Shown: positions 9,185-17,256, counted from the first letter of the stretch. The stretch is 35,804 nucleotides of DNA from Arsenicibacter rosenii (GCF_001870735.1 NZ_MORL01000034.1:1-35804), one strand, 5' to 3'. Translations and numbers: made by a program. The notes: a model not told the origin generated them from the sequence alone.

Positions 9185-9230
9185 AAATCCGCGGCATGCT
9201 GCTTTCTTAAAAACAGAATACCGCGGATTT
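9185..9230 (-). terminator. Hairpin ending the Fe-S operon
   Basis: A 10-bp perfect inverted repeat (9185-9194 with 9221-9230, arm AAATCCGCGG) lies 24 bp past the last stop codon of the three-gene minus-strand operon. On the minus strand the stem is followed by ATTTTATAG. The loop is long (26 nt). Confidence 0.5.
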
Positions 9231-9253
9231 CCCGATGGCGTAACAACTACGCG

Positions 9254-9772
9254 CTACACACTTACGGTTTTTGGGATAAAATATCGCTTCAGCCACGTCG
9301 TCTGCGCCGGCACAAGCCAGTCTGCCAGGAATGTAGCCTTCGTATTGACCAGGGTATTAACGACAAGCGTTTCCGGCGTCAGTCTACCGTCGGCCACGGC
9401 GGCCTTGATATTGGGCAGGGTAACGGTTTGTATCTGCTTCTCGCTATCCAGATAGGCCGCTGAGCGATCAAAGAAATCAATCGCCTCTCCTTGCTGCGAA
9501 AGTGTAGCACTAATCTGCCGCAGAAAACCTACCGATGAATCTATGGAGCACCCGCTCGGCAAGTGGTGGCCTTCGTCAACGGCAATAACCACAAACCGAT
9601 TAGCAACCACTTGAGCTGCCGCCAGCAGGGGTTCACCATGTGCCGCCCAGCCACTCAGCGCCGGACGCAGGGCTGCGTCTATCTGTTGCACTTCCGCATC
9701 AGTCAGCGTGCGGTTTGCCTGATATACCCAAAGACGGGCAGTATCCGTAATTTCGTTAAAATCGATATACAT
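9254..9772 (-). CDS. Conserved protein of unknown function in the Fe-S operon
   Basis: A 172-residue soluble protein starting MYIDFNEITDTARLWVYQANR. From memory, homologues in Bacteroidota are sometimes labelled 'ABC transporter ATPase', but no Walker A, Walker B or ABC signature is visible here, so that label looks wrong. Notable stretches are FVVIAVDEGHHLPSGCSIDSSVGFLRQI (about 80-108; a lone Cys and two adjacent His) and the C-terminal LADWLVPAQTTWLKRYF. No signal peptide or membrane segment is seen. It follows the CCG-domain protein by 48 bp and ends at the operon's hairpin, so it is probably co-transcribed with it. Its role in the redox module is unknown. The Cys/His cluster invites a metal- or cofactor-linked function, which is speculation. 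Confidence 0.8.
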   Translation of the reverse strand: MYIDFNEITDTARLWVYQANRTLTDAEVQQIDAALRPALSGWAAHGEPLLAAAQVVANRFVVIAVDEGHHLPSGCSIDSSVGFLRQISATLSQQGEAIDFFDRSAAYLDSEKQIQTVTLPNIKAAVADGRLTPETLVVNTLVNTKATFLADWLVPAQTTWLKRYFIPKTVSV

Positions 9773-9820
9773 GGCCTTTTCCGGAACATTCAGACAGGCA
9801 CAAAAAGCCCGCCTCTCCTG

Positions 9821-10621
9821 TTACAAACCCTGCCCTTTTGCGATCAGTTCCGCCAGATCATAGACCTTCACGCGATCTTCCTGATTTTTATTTTTAACCC
9901 CGTCCGACATCATCGTCATGCAGAACGGACAGGCTACAGCTACCGTATCGGCTCCTGTACCCAGCGCTTCTTCGATCCGTTCTACGTTTACGTCTTTTTT
10001 ACCGGCTTCGGGTTCCTTGAAATACTGCGCGCCACCGGCACCACAGCAAAGTCCGTTTGCCCGTGACCGCTTCATTTCTACCAGGTCGGCATCCAGCGCC
10101 GCCAGTACCTGACGGGGCGCTTCATAGACTTTGTTAGCCCGTCCGAGATAGCAGGAGTCGTGGTACGTAATCCGGCGCCCTTTGAACGACTCCCCGCCTT
10201 CTACCTTTACCCGTCCTTCGTTGATCAGTTGCTGAAGATAGGTCGAGTGGTGAATCACCTCATAATTCCCGCCCAATGCCGGATACTCATTCTTAAGCGT
10301 ATTAAAGCAGTGCGGACAGGCCGTCACGATTTTTTTGACGCTGTAGCCGTCCAGAACCTGAATGTTGGCTACGGCCTGCATTTGAAACAGAAACTCATTT
10401 CCCGCCCGGCGGGCCGGATCGCCCGTACAGGTTTCTTCGGGGCCCAGCACGGCAAATTTGATTCCGACATGATTCAGGATGCGGGCAAACGCAATCGTAA
10501 CGCGCTTGTACCGGTCATCGAACGACCCGGCACAGCCTACCCAGAACAGGATTTCCGGTGTTTCGCCCGCGGCCATCATATCGGCCATGGTCGGTACGGT
10601 GTATGTTTTTTCAGAAGTCAT
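9821..10621 (-). CDS. CCG-domain Fe-S oxidoreductase subunit (HdrB/GlpC/LutA-like)
   Basis: A 266-residue protein with two cysteine-rich CCG domains, as in heterodisulfide reductase subunit B, anaerobic glycerol-3-phosphate dehydrogenase subunit C and lactate-utilisation protein A. Domain 1 has Cys30 (WVGC), Cys65, Cys102 and Cys105 (TACPHC). Domain 2 has Cys157 (HDSCYLGR), Cys192-193 (CCGAGG) and Cys231/Cys234 (ACPFC). In characterised relatives these bind non-cubane or [4Fe-4S] clusters and pass electrons between a ferredoxin-like subunit and a substrate. The membrane Fe-S partner is encoded 58 bp upstream on the same strand, so the two probably form one complex at the inner face of the membrane. 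The electron donor and acceptor are unknown. Confidence 0.9.
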   Translation of the reverse strand: MTSEKTYTVPTMADMMAAGETPEILFWVGCAGSFDDRYKRVTIAFARILNHVGIKFAVLGPEETCTGDPARRAGNEFLFQMQAVANIQVLDGYSVKKIVTACPHCFNTLKNEYPALGGNYEVIHHSTYLQQLINEGRVKVEGGESFKGRRITYHDSCYLGRANKVYEAPRQVLAALDADLVEMKRSRANGLCCGAGGAQYFKEPEAGKKDVNVERIEEALGTGADTVAVACPFCMTMMSDGVKNKNQEDRVKVYDLAELIAKGQGL

Positions 10622-10648
10622 TGGTCAACGTTCTTTATGTGTTTCATT

Positions 10649-10672
10649 GGCCGGCACCTGTAATGGCCGGCC
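10649..10672 (-). other. Intercistronic GC-rich hairpin
   Basis: Seven-base arms GGCCGGC and GCCGGCC separated by 10 nt lie in the 58-bp gap between the two Fe-S genes. There is no U tract on the minus strand. It could adjust mRNA stability or polarity within the operon, but there is no direct evidence for this. Confidence 0.3.
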
Positions 10673-10679
10673 GAATGCT

Positions 10680-12041
10680 TTATTTTTCATTAATCTGATC
10701 GGCCCAGTTGAAGCGGTCCCCCGGCGAGAATTTCCACGGAGCCATGTTGTTTTCGATGTTACTGAACATCGCATTCCACGATGCCGGTGCCTGCGACTCT
10801 TCCATCACCCGGTACCGGCGTAGTTGCAGGATAATATCCAGCGGATTGATGTTGATCGGGCAGGCCTGCACACACGCCTGACAAGTCGTACAGGCGTTCA
10901 GCTCTTCGGCTGTGATGTAATCGCCTAACAGTGATTTTTCGTCTTTGTAGTCAGCCCCATGCTCTTTCCAGCCTTTCTGAATGTCCTCCAGCCGGTCACG
11001 GGTATCCATCATAATTTTGCGCGGCGACAGCTTTTTGCCGGTGATGTTGGCCGGGCAAGCAGCCGTACAGCGACCACATTCGGTACAGCTGTATGCGTTC
11101 ATCAGATTAATCCAGCTCAGGTCTTCCACGTCTTTTGCCCCAAACCGGCCAATTGCCGGTTCACCTTCGGCAGGAACTTCGGTGGCATCGGCAGGGGAGA
11201 GGCCTAACATGAGCTGCACCTCTTTGGTCACCTCAGGCATATTTTTCATTTCGCCCTTAGGCTTCAGATCCGAGAAATAGACATTCGGAAAACCAAGGAA
11301 AATATGAAGGTGCTTCGAATAGGTCACGTAAACGGCAAAAGTCAGGATACCCAGAATGTGGAACCACCACGAAAACCGTTCGTAAGCGATCAACGCGCCG
11401 TCGCTCAGGCCCGAGAACCCGGGTTTCAGAAACTGGCTGATGATAAAATCCGGCACAACACCCTGCAATTCGCCATAATGGCCGATGCCCCGGTCGCGCA
11501 GGATACTGTCGGCCGCATTCCAGGTCAGGAACGCCGTCATCAGCAGAACTTCGAAAATCAAGATCAGCGCGGCGTCCAGCCGCGGCCAGGAAGGACGCAT
11601 TTCTTCGTGGCGTTCCGGCTGAAAACGCGACACTTTTACGACAAAGCGACGCAGCAGAAATACCACACAGACAATCAGTACGCCCAGTGCCAGTAGTTCA
11701 AAAAAGTTGATCAGGAACGGATATACAGGCGTAATGACCGGTGCAAACAGCCGGTGTGTGCCCAGAATACCATCCAGAATAATTTCCAGTACCTCGAGGT
11801 TAATGATGATAAACCCGGCGTAAATAACGAAGTGCATGACCGCTACCAGCGGGTTTGCAAACATTTTTTTCTGCCCGAACGCTACCAGAAGCATGGTCTT
11901 CAGACGTTCGTCGGAGTGATCGCTCCGATTTTCGGCACGGCCCAGTTGAATGGCCCGCCGGATAAGCCCGACCCGCTTGCTGATCAGGAAGCCCGTAACA
12001 CCGACGGCTATCACAAAAAGAAATTGCTGAATGTACGTCAT
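10680..12041 (-). CDS. Membrane (Fe-S)-binding protein with NarI-like and di-[4Fe-4S] domains
   Basis: A 453-residue inner-membrane electron-transfer protein. The N-terminal half has about five membrane segments (near 5-22, 65-90, 105-130, 155-175 and 225-250). Histidines are placed like the haem b ligands of NarI/HdrE-type subunits (His70, His228, His244, His246). The C-terminal half has two ferredoxin motifs, CTECGRCTAACP (319-330) and CTTCQACVQACP (384-395), for two [4Fe-4S] clusters. It looks like a fusion of a quinone-interacting cytochrome b subunit with an HdrC-like ferredoxin. With the CCG protein encoded next it resembles an HdrED-type module exchanging electrons with the quinone pool. 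The physiological substrate is unknown. It is the first gene of a three-gene operon, divergent from tRNA-Phe. A small inverted repeat (CACTGA...TCAGTG, 12059-12073) lies 18 bp upstream. Confidence 0.88.
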   Translation of the reverse strand: MTYIQQFLFVIAVGVTGFLISKRVGLIRRAIQLGRAENRSDHSDERLKTMLLVAFGQKKMFANPLVAVMHFVIYAGFIIINLEVLEIILDGILGTHRLFAPVITPVYPFLINFFELLALGVLIVCVVFLLRRFVVKVSRFQPERHEEMRPSWPRLDAALILIFEVLLMTAFLTWNAADSILRDRGIGHYGELQGVVPDFIISQFLKPGFSGLSDGALIAYERFSWWFHILGILTFAVYVTYSKHLHIFLGFPNVYFSDLKPKGEMKNMPEVTKEVQLMLGLSPADATEVPAEGEPAIGRFGAKDVEDLSWINLMNAYSCTECGRCTAACPANITGKKLSPRKIMMDTRDRLEDIQKGWKEHGADYKDEKSLLGDYITAEELNACTTCQACVQACPININPLDIILQLRRYRVMEESQAPASWNAMFSNIENNMAPWKFSPGDRFNWADQINEK

Positions 12042-12120
12042 AACTCTTCTTTACAAGACACTGACTATCAGTGGATTTTAAATTAATTTTATTTTTTTAT
12101 ATTTTTTTTGAGCCAAAAGC

Positions 12121-12151
12121 TTGCGCTGTGACCATTAAGCGCCTACTTTTG
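12121..12151 (+). promoter_or_regulatory. tRNA-Phe promoter (-33/-7 type)
   Basis: TTG (12121-12123), a 20-nt spacer and TACTTTTG (12144-12151) match the Bacteroidota sigma-ABfr consensus. The expected transcript start at about 12158 gives a roughly 30-nt leader before the mature tRNA at 12187. Confidence 0.7.
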
Positions 12152-12186
12152 CACCCACGTTTGACACCAAACGGACTATCAACTAC

Positions 12187-12262
12187 GGTGATGTAGCTCA
12201 GTTGGTAGAGCAAAGGACTGAAAATCCTTGTGTCGGCGGTTCGATTCCGTCCATCACCACCA
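12187..12262 (+). tRNA. tRNA-Phe (GAA)
   Basis: A 76-nt cloverleaf. The acceptor stem is GGTGATG/CATCACC with encoded ACCA. The D-arm is GCTC-AGTTGGTA-GAGC. The anticodon arm is AAGGA-CTGAAAA-TCCTT with anticodon GAA. The T-arm is GGCGG-TTCGATT-CCGTC with one G-T pair. The 3' CCA is genome-encoded. It has its own promoter upstream and a terminator that begins 2 nt after the CCA. No integrase or attachment-site duplication was seen beside it. Confidence 0.97.
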
Positions 12263-12263
12263 G

Positions 12264-12294
12264 GCGACTGCAAGCAATTGCAGTCGCTTTTTTT
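12264..12294 (+). terminator. Intrinsic terminator of tRNA-Phe
   Basis: A 10-bp perfect stem (GCGACTGCAA with TTGCAGTCGC) with a GCAA tetraloop is followed by seven T residues, immediately behind the tRNA. Confidence 0.92.
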
Positions 12295-12389
12295 ATGCCC
12301 TTATCTGAATGTTGCAAGCCGGCTTTTACAACCATATTTGTGCTCATCTTCTGTTAACCTACAAACCGATTCGTTCGTTTTAATGCCCG

Positions 12390-12419
12390 CAAAGATAGTA
12401 TGCAAGCATACTATTGCAA
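12390..12419 (-). promoter_or_regulatory. Leftward promoter with operator in its spacer
   Basis: On the minus strand, TTG (12419-12417), exactly 19 nt, then TATCTTTG (12397-12390) fit the TTTG/N19/TAnnTTTG consensus closely. The 20-bp palindrome at 12395-12414 fills the spacer, the classic position for repression by steric block. The transcript would run toward the tRNA-Phe terminator, and no normal gene follows within that distance. Confidence 0.6.
12395..12414. promoter_or_regulatory. Palindromic operator, copy 1
   Basis: Perfect inverted repeat ATAGTATGC-AA-GCATACTAT. It shares the core TATGC-NN-GCATACTAT with the sites at 12834 and 24399. The dyad symmetry and 2-nt centre are typical of a dimeric TetR- or GntR-type repressor site. 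The regulator is unidentified. Confidence 0.65.
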
Positions 12420-12833
12420 TATTCATAGTACAATTAATTTGAAAATTATGTTTAAACCGGGAGTAAAGAAAAAAGCGAATGCCTAAAAATCAAGCTCCTG
12501 ACACATGTATATCTCATATCTCATTCATATCAATTTTACAGCCGCCGCCTCATCTGAAATACTATCAATCTGCTACAATTAGCCCGAAAGAGGCTACTCA
12601 GCAAATCTTAGTAAAAGACAATTTTCAGTGCTCCTAAACAGCTATTGTTTTCCGTTTCGCTTCATAGTAAAATTTTAATCAGATACATCCTGTAATGGCC
12701 CGTTTTTCTGCGGCGAATTAGTGATCGGGAGTATTATCGACTAACGCAGAAGCCTATTCTCCTTCATTATTTGTTTTATTACATTTTAAAGATTACACGC
12801 TTAAAAAAGCCATATTTCTAAAATTTTTTAAAG

Positions 12834-12850
12834 ATATGCACGCATACTAT
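12834..12850. promoter_or_regulatory. Palindromic operator, copy 2, upstream of fbp
   Basis: ATATGC-AC-GCATACTAT lies about 140 bp before the fbp start. The right half-site is identical to copies 1 and 3, and the left half keeps the TATGC core. The location in the fbp 5' region suggests control of fbp, possibly with copy 1 through looping. Confidence 0.55.
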
Positions 12851-12990
12851 ACGTAGCCTGTATTACCTGAATTTGTGCTCTTTCCAGATAAAGAATAAAC
12901 TTTCAGATAATCCGGCGGATATTCGCTCAAACGGTAAACAGGCTATTGATTTCTTATTTAAATTTCCCTTAACCAATACCAACCTCTATC

Positions 12991-13983
12991 ATGGAAACGT
13001 CAAATACGTATGCACTCCCCGTCGGCGTCACACTCGACCGATACATCATGCGTCGCCAAAGCGACTTCCCGTTTGCTTCCGGCGAATTGTCACAGTTACT
13101 GCGGGATATCGCCCTGGCCGGCAAAATCATCAACAAGGAAATCAATCGGGCGGGCCTGATTGATGTTACCGGCGACTATGGCAGCAGCAATGTGCAGGGC
13201 GAAAGCCAGCAAAAACTGGATGTGATTGCCAATATCCGGTTTATCCGTGCCCTGAAAAACGGAGGCGAGTGCTGTGCGATTATTTCGGAGGAGGATGAAG
13301 AAATTATTTACACGGGCAACGACCAAGCCAAGTATGTGGTTGCCATGGACCCGCTTGATGGTTCGTCAAATATCGACGTTAACGTATCTATCGGCACTAT
13401 TTTCGCGATCTACCGGCGGGTGACGCCTGTTGGCTCACGGGCAACGCTCGATGATTTTATGCAGGGAGGCCGCAAGCAGGTGGCTGCGGGCTATATCCTC
13501 TACGGCTCATCAACCATGTTGGTTTACACCACCGGTCATGGCGTCAGCGGGTTTACCTACGATCATTCGCTGGGCGAATTTTTTCTGTCACATACCGATA
13601 TGCGCAGTCCGGTGAAAGGGTCGATTTATTCCTGCAATGAAGGCAACTACACCGACTACCCGGCAGGGGTGCAGGCATATATCGAACGCTGCAAGGAACG
13701 CCGCTACTCGGCACGGTACATTGGTTCGCTCGTCGCCGATTTTCACCGCAACCTGCTGAAAGGAGGTATCTACTTTTACCCGCCGACACCTAAAGCACCT
13801 AAAGGCAAACTCCGGCTGTTGTACGAATGCTACCCGCTGGCAATGATTGCCGAACAGGCAGGCTGCCGCGCATCCGATGGGTATCAGGACATTCTGGATA
13901 TTGAACCGGCCGGGCTACACCAGCGGTCACCAATCTACATCGGAGCAAAAGACATGGTAGATGAAATGATAAATCGGTTGTAA
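12991..13983 (+). CDS. fbp: Class I fructose-1,6-bisphosphatase
   Basis: Hydrolyses fructose 1,6-bisphosphate to fructose 6-phosphate, the committed step of gluconeogenesis, in the cytoplasm. It has 330 residues, close to the E. coli enzyme. Metal- and phosphate-binding motifs are intact: GESQQKLDV (70-78), ISEEDEE (98-104) and [20 protein letters not shown] (119-138). The C-terminal substrate stretch [27 protein letters not shown] is also conserved. The start [12 protein letters not shown] is the usual N terminus. It is followed after only 9 bp by the DEAD-box helicase gene, so the two are probably co-transcribed. A palindromic operator lies about 140 bp upstream and a second about 580 bp upstream. 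The same operator precedes fatty-acid catabolic genes at 24427, which suggests induction when cells live on lipids; this is inference. Confidence 0.96.
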   Translation: METSNTYALPVGVTLDRYIMRRQSDFPFASGELSQLLRDIALAGKIINKEINRAGLIDVTGDYGSSNVQGESQQKLDVIANIRFIRALKNGGECCAIISEEDEEIIYTGNDQAKYVVAMDPLDGSSNIDVNVSIGTIFAIYRRVTPVGSRATLDDFMQGGRKQVAAGYILYGSSTMLVYTTGHGVSGFTYDHSLGEFFLSHTDMRSPVKGSIYSCNEGNYTDYPAGVQAYIERCKERRYSARYIGSLVADFHRNLLKGGIYFYPPTPKAPKGKLRLLYECYPLAMIAEQAGCRASDGYQDILDIEPAGLHQRSPIYIGAKDMVDEMINRL

Positions 13984-13992
13984 ATTTGTCGT

Positions 13993-15369
13993 ATGACAAT
14001 TGAACAACCCATTGAACCGTCGTTCGAGGATTTTGCGCTGAACCGCCAGTTACTCAACGCCATAGCTGATGCCGGCTATACACAGCCGACACCTATTCAG
14101 CTAAAGTCAATACCGTTGATTTTGCAGAATCACGACGTACTGGGCATTGCACAAACGGGTACCGGCAAAACAGCTGCGTATGTTTTGCCGCTCCTTATGA
14201 AAGTGAAGTATGCGCAGGGGAATGCCCCCCGTGCCATCATTCTGGCACCTACCCGGGAGCTGGCGATTCAGATCAACGACGCCATCGGTGAACTTGCTAA
14301 ATATACTGACCTCCGACATACAGCCATCTATGGTGGCCTCGGCCCTAAAACCCAGATCGAACGCCTGAAAAACGGCATCGACATTCTGGTCGCTACCCCG
14401 GGCCGGTTTATGGACCTTTATCTTACCGGCGAAATCGTCACGAAAGAAATCAAAACGATGATTCTGGACGAAGCGGATAAGATGATGGACATGGGCTTTA
14501 TGCACCAGATCCGGTCGATTCTGGAAATTATTCCCCGCAAACGGCAAAACCTGCTTTTTTCAGCCACTTTCCCTGATAAAGTAGAACGTTTGTCGGCCGA
14601 ATTTCTGGAAGCGCCGGTACGGGTCGAAGTCACGCCGCAGGCGTCAACGGCTGAAATGGTAGCGCAGGTTATATACGAAGTGCCGAACTTCCGGACTAAG
14701 ATTAATCTGCTGGAATACCTGGTGTTGCAGGAAGGAACCGAACGGGTAATTGTTTTTACGCGGACGAAACAAAGTGCCGAAAATATTTATAAATTTCTGG
14801 CACGAAAAGTGGTAAACGAAGAATACATCCGGGTGATTCACGCCAACAAAGGGCAGAACACGCGGATCAACTCGATGGAAGCCTTCAAGGAAGGACAAAT
14901 CCGGGTGCTGGTTGCCACCGACGTTGCCGCCCGTGGTATTGACGTTGCCAATGTCACACACGTCATTAACTTCGATGTACCGATTATCTACGAAGATTAC
15001 GTACACCGGATCGGGCGCACAGGACGTGCTAACCGGAGCGGCAAGGCCATCACGTTTATGACCATGGCCGAAGAATATCATGTCGGAAAAATTGAAAAAA
15101 TTATCCGGATGAAAGTACCGCGGCTGCCAATGCCTGGCAACGTTGAACAAATCGAAACACCGTTTGACGAGCAACAGGCCATGCTACGGGAGATCGACGA
15201 GCAGAAACGGAAGGAAGATCCGACCTTTAAAGGTGCCTTCCACGAAAAGAAAATCAAACCGGGTATGAAGGCAGCCCCCAAGGCACGCGTTATTCCCGGT
15301 GTTAAACCGGCTAAACGGCCGGCCACGACCGGAAACAAGCCGGTAAACCGCAGCAAAAAACGAAGATAA
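13993..15369 (+). CDS. DEAD-box ATP-dependent RNA helicase (RhlE-like)
   Basis: Unwinds or remodels RNA duplexes, typically in ribosome assembly, RNA decay or cold adaptation. All helicase motifs are present in its 458 residues: GYTQPTPIQ (Q motif, 28-36), AQTGTGKT (53-60), PTRELA (86-91), GG, TPGR (135-138), DEAD (159-162), SAT (190-192), ARGID and HRIGRTGR (338-345). The last roughly 60 residues are Lys/Arg/Pro-rich (ending NRSKKRR), a basic RNA-binding tail typical of RhlE-type proteins. It follows fbp by 9 bp, so it is probably read from the fbp transcript. No functional tie to gluconeogenesis is known. Confidence 0.95.
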   Translation: MTIEQPIEPSFEDFALNRQLLNAIADAGYTQPTPIQLKSIPLILQNHDVLGIAQTGTGKTAAYVLPLLMKVKYAQGNAPRAIILAPTRELAIQINDAIGELAKYTDLRHTAIYGGLGPKTQIERLKNGIDILVATPGRFMDLYLTGEIVTKEIKTMILDEADKMMDMGFMHQIRSILEIIPRKRQNLLFSATFPDKVERLSAEFLEAPVRVEVTPQASTAEMVAQVIYEVPNFRTKINLLEYLVLQEGTERVIVFTRTKQSAENIYKFLARKVVNEEYIRVIHANKGQNTRINSMEAFKEGQIRVLVATDVAARGIDVANVTHVINFDVPIIYEDYVHRIGRTGRANRSGKAITFMTMAEEYHVGKIEKIIRMKVPRLPMPGNVEQIETPFDEQQAMLREIDEQKRKEDPTFKGAFHEKKIKPGMKAAPKARVIPGVKPAKRPATTGNKPVNRSKKRR

Positions 15370-15378
15370 CACGAAGAC

Positions 15379-15433
15379 AATGAGGTATTTTCCAAACTTT
15401 TTGACTGATAATCCGTTTGCTGAATACCTCATT
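15379..15433 (+). terminator. Possible hairpin after the helicase gene
   Basis: An 11-bp perfect inverted repeat (AATGAGGTATT, 15379-15389, with 15423-15433) with a long loop begins 9 bp past the helicase stop. A short T-rich stretch (ATTTTTTTCC) follows about 10 nt later. The long loop makes termination uncertain. Confidence 0.35.
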
Positions 15434-15622
15434 TCTATCAACATTTTTTTCCGGCATGTACTAAGCCGGATTGCGATTCGTTTTAGTAAAACACGTACGC
15501 GGTCAAGCATCGCCACGTTGTTTGGATCAGGTTTTGTTCAACACTCAGGTAAGTGATGTATGCTATTGTGTGACATTGTTGATCGAAACCACCGAAACAG
15601 ACGTACAGATTTCCTAAAACAC

Positions 15623-16435
15623 ATGATCTTTCGGGTTCATCCTTTTTTGATGGGTTTGCTGTTGATGCTGCCGTTCCGTCTGGTGGCTCAATCAACGCAG
15701 CTGATTACGTCAGCGCGGACGGTCGATTCGGCAAATAACCGAAAACCAACGGCAAAGCAGGCTTTTGTTGCCGACAAAGGGCTTACTACTGAAGCGGCTA
15801 CTACGGCCGTTGAGGCAAAAGTAGCCGCGCACCTGCTGCCGCTTTTCGGCGAACGCTCTAAATCAACGGAGCAAATTGAGCATGACATTCGTTTTCTGAG
15901 CGACTGTGACCAGAACTTTGCCAGCCGGCAGGAGGCCAGTCAGTTTTTTGCAGCCCGCGGCTGGGATTATATCAATGACGGTCAGCTGGATACGGCAGCC
16001 TACCGGTTTAATCTGGCCTATCTTCTGAACGAAAAAAATGCTGACGTTTACTGGGGCTTAGGCGTCGTTTGCTACCAGCAGGAAAAGCTGCCCGATGCCA
16101 TTCGTATGCTGAAAAAAGGGCTAGCCTATGCTGATACCAACACCGTTCTGATGACGGATCTGGCCACCGTAGAGATTAAGTTTTTCCAGCAGTCGAAAAA
16201 TCCGCAGCTTCTGACAGATGCCGAAAACATTCTGAATCAGGCCATTGCACTGGATCCTGCCAATGCTACGGCCTATATCGAAATGTCGCTGCTGTTTTAT
16301 ACAAAAGGTGAATACGAAAAGGCATGGGAAGCCCTGCACAAAGCCCGTGCGATTGACCTCTCCGTCGTTGACCTGGCTTTTCTTGGCGACCTGCTCACTA
16401 AAATGCCCGACCCGAAAGGCTTCTTCAAGCGATGA
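15623..16435 (+). CDS. Exported tetratricopeptide-repeat protein
   Basis: A 270-residue protein. The frame opens at 15560, but Met at 15623 begins a good signal peptide (MIFRVHPFLMGLLLMLPFRLVAQ). After an Ala/Thr-rich segment, residues about 115-250 carry two or three TPR units: FFAARGWDYINDGQLDTAAYRFNLAYLLNEKNADVYWGLG, CYQQEKLPDAIRMLKKGLAY and AYIEMSLLFYTKGEYEKAWEALHKARAI. TPRs form a helical scaffold for protein contacts, so a periplasmic or outer-membrane assembly role is likely; no partner is indicated. No enzymatic motif is present. A PAP2 gene follows after about 110 bp with its own putative promoter. Confidence 0.82.
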   Translation: MIFRVHPFLMGLLLMLPFRLVAQSTQLITSARTVDSANNRKPTAKQAFVADKGLTTEAATTAVEAKVAAHLLPLFGERSKSTEQIEHDIRFLSDCDQNFASRQEASQFFAARGWDYINDGQLDTAAYRFNLAYLLNEKNADVYWGLGVVCYQQEKLPDAIRMLKKGLAYADTNTVLMTDLATVEIKFFQQSKNPQLLTDAENILNQAIALDPANATAYIEMSLLFYTKGEYEKAWEALHKARAIDLSVVDLAFLGDLLTKMPDPKGFFKR

Positions 16436-16488
16436 CCAGGCAGGTCAGCCGGATGCTTAATTGCCTGCACAAAAACAGGAAATTGACT

Positions 16489-16496
16489 TATTTTTG
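16489..16496 (+). promoter_or_regulatory. Putative -7 element of the PAP2 gene
   Basis: TATTTTTG matches TAnnTTTG exactly, 52 bp before the PAP2 start. A -33 TTG is present only at a longer than usual distance. A GCCGGTAG/CTACCGGC hairpin (16508-16530) would lie in the leader. Confidence 0.4.
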
Positions 16497-16507
16497 CGGC
16501 CGGAACC

Positions 16508-16530
16508 GCCGGTAGCCGTCAACTACCGGC
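16508..16530 (+). other. Leader hairpin before the PAP2 gene
   Basis: Eight-bp perfect stem (GCCGGTAG with CTACCGGC, 7-nt loop), 18 bp before the PAP2 start and about 80 bp after the TPR gene stop. With no T tract it is more likely a leader structure or weak terminator than a strong one. Confidence 0.35.
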
Positions 16531-16548
16531 ACAGGATTTTTCGCCGGC

Positions 16549-17202
16549 ATGATCAAACTACTTCGTCAGAATATTCTTTTTTTCAGCCTCTACGGTCTGT
16601 TACTGCTGGTTGTTGGTGTCTTACAGCTCATGTACACCAAAGACGAGCTGATGCACTGGGTAAACAGCCACAATAGCCCGGAAGCTGATTTTCTCTTTCA
16701 ACACATTACCTATCTGGGCGATGGTGCCTTTTCGGTCATCATGGCCATCATCCTGGCACTGGCCTCATGGCGATACGGCATTCTGGGTGCTGCCAGTTTT
16801 GCGCTGAGCGGCGGTATCTCGTCGGTGCTGAAGCATTACGTATTTACCGACTCGCTACGCCCTCTGAAGTATTTCGAGCATTCGAAGTGGGAATACCGGG
16901 TCATTGAAGGCCTGGACATTCACAGCTACAACAGCTTTCCGTCGGGACATACCATTACGGCCTTTGCCATTTTCTCGCTGATGGCCCTGCTGGACGGCCG
17001 CAAGGCACGAAGCTGGTTCTGGTTGTTGCTGGCCGCCTTAACCGGTTATTCGCGGGTCTATTTATTCCAGCATTTTGTGGAAGATGCCTATGCGGGCTCT
17101 TTTATTGGTGTGGGGTCGACGCTGGCTGTGTATTACTTCTTTATGCAATACTGGGAGAAAAACCCGCGCAGCTGGCATCAGAAAGGCATTCTGCGCCGGT
17201 AA
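16549..17202 (+). CDS. PAP2-family membrane phosphatase
   Basis: A 217-residue integral membrane phosphatase of the type-2 phosphatidic acid phosphatase superfamily, with about five or six hydrophobic segments. The three-part active site is present: KHYVFTDSLRP (Lys95, Arg104, Pro105), PSGH (131-134, catalytic His134) and SRVYLFQHFVED (Ser168, Arg169, nucleophile His175, Asp179). Relatives dephosphorylate phosphatidate, phosphatidylglycerophosphate, undecaprenyl diphosphate or lipid A at the outer face of the inner membrane. The substrate cannot be told here. It is convergent with the DUF4293 gene, with a 19-bp hairpin between them. Confidence 0.93.
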   Translation: MIKLLRQNILFFSLYGLLLLVVGVLQLMYTKDELMHWVNSHNSPEADFLFQHITYLGDGAFSVIMAIILALASWRYGILGAASFALSGGISSVLKHYVFTDSLRPLKYFEHSKWEYRVIEGLDIHSYNSFPSGHTITAFAIFSLMALLDGRKARSWFWLLLAALTGYSRVYLFQHFVEDAYAGSFIGVGSTLAVYYFFMQYWEKNPRSWHQKGILRR

Positions 17203-17209
17203 AAACAGA

Positions 17210-17256
17210 ACAGGATTACCGCATTAACAGGAGATGTGTTAATGCGGTAATCCTGT
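17210..17256. terminator. Bidirectional hairpin between PAP2 and DUF4293 genes
   Basis: Perfect 19-bp inverted repeat (17210-17228 with 17238-17256, arm ACAGGATTACCGCATTAAC) with a 9-nt loop, between convergent genes. No T tract; the call rests on stem strength and position. Confidence 0.65.

Larger units (their letters stand above)
12295..12990. other. 696-bp intergenic region without a convincing gene
   Basis: AT-rich, with no coding-like frame on either strand. It holds two copies of a palindromic operator (12395-12414 and about 12834-12850) and a leftward promoter (12390-12419). The remaining roughly 400 bp between the two operators shows no recognised RNA, repeat or gene remnant. The distal part is the 5' region of fbp; a TGAATTTG at about 12868-12875 is one base off the -7 consensus but lacks a -33 partner. 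Confidence 0.6.

Noticed and set aside
9254-9772. Naming this protein an ABC transporter ATPase
   Set aside because: No Walker A, Walker B or ABC signature is visible and the length is too short for a nucleotide-binding domain.
12201-12347. A 49-codon frame on the minus strand (ATG at 12347) behind the leftward promoter
   Set aside because: It runs antisense through the terminator and into tRNA-Phe, and its codon content reflects those elements; there is no sign of protein selection.
12187-12990. tRNA-Phe as an integration site for a genomic island
   Set aside because: No integrase and no duplicated tRNA 3' end was found in the window; the 0.7-kb gap holds operators, not island genes.
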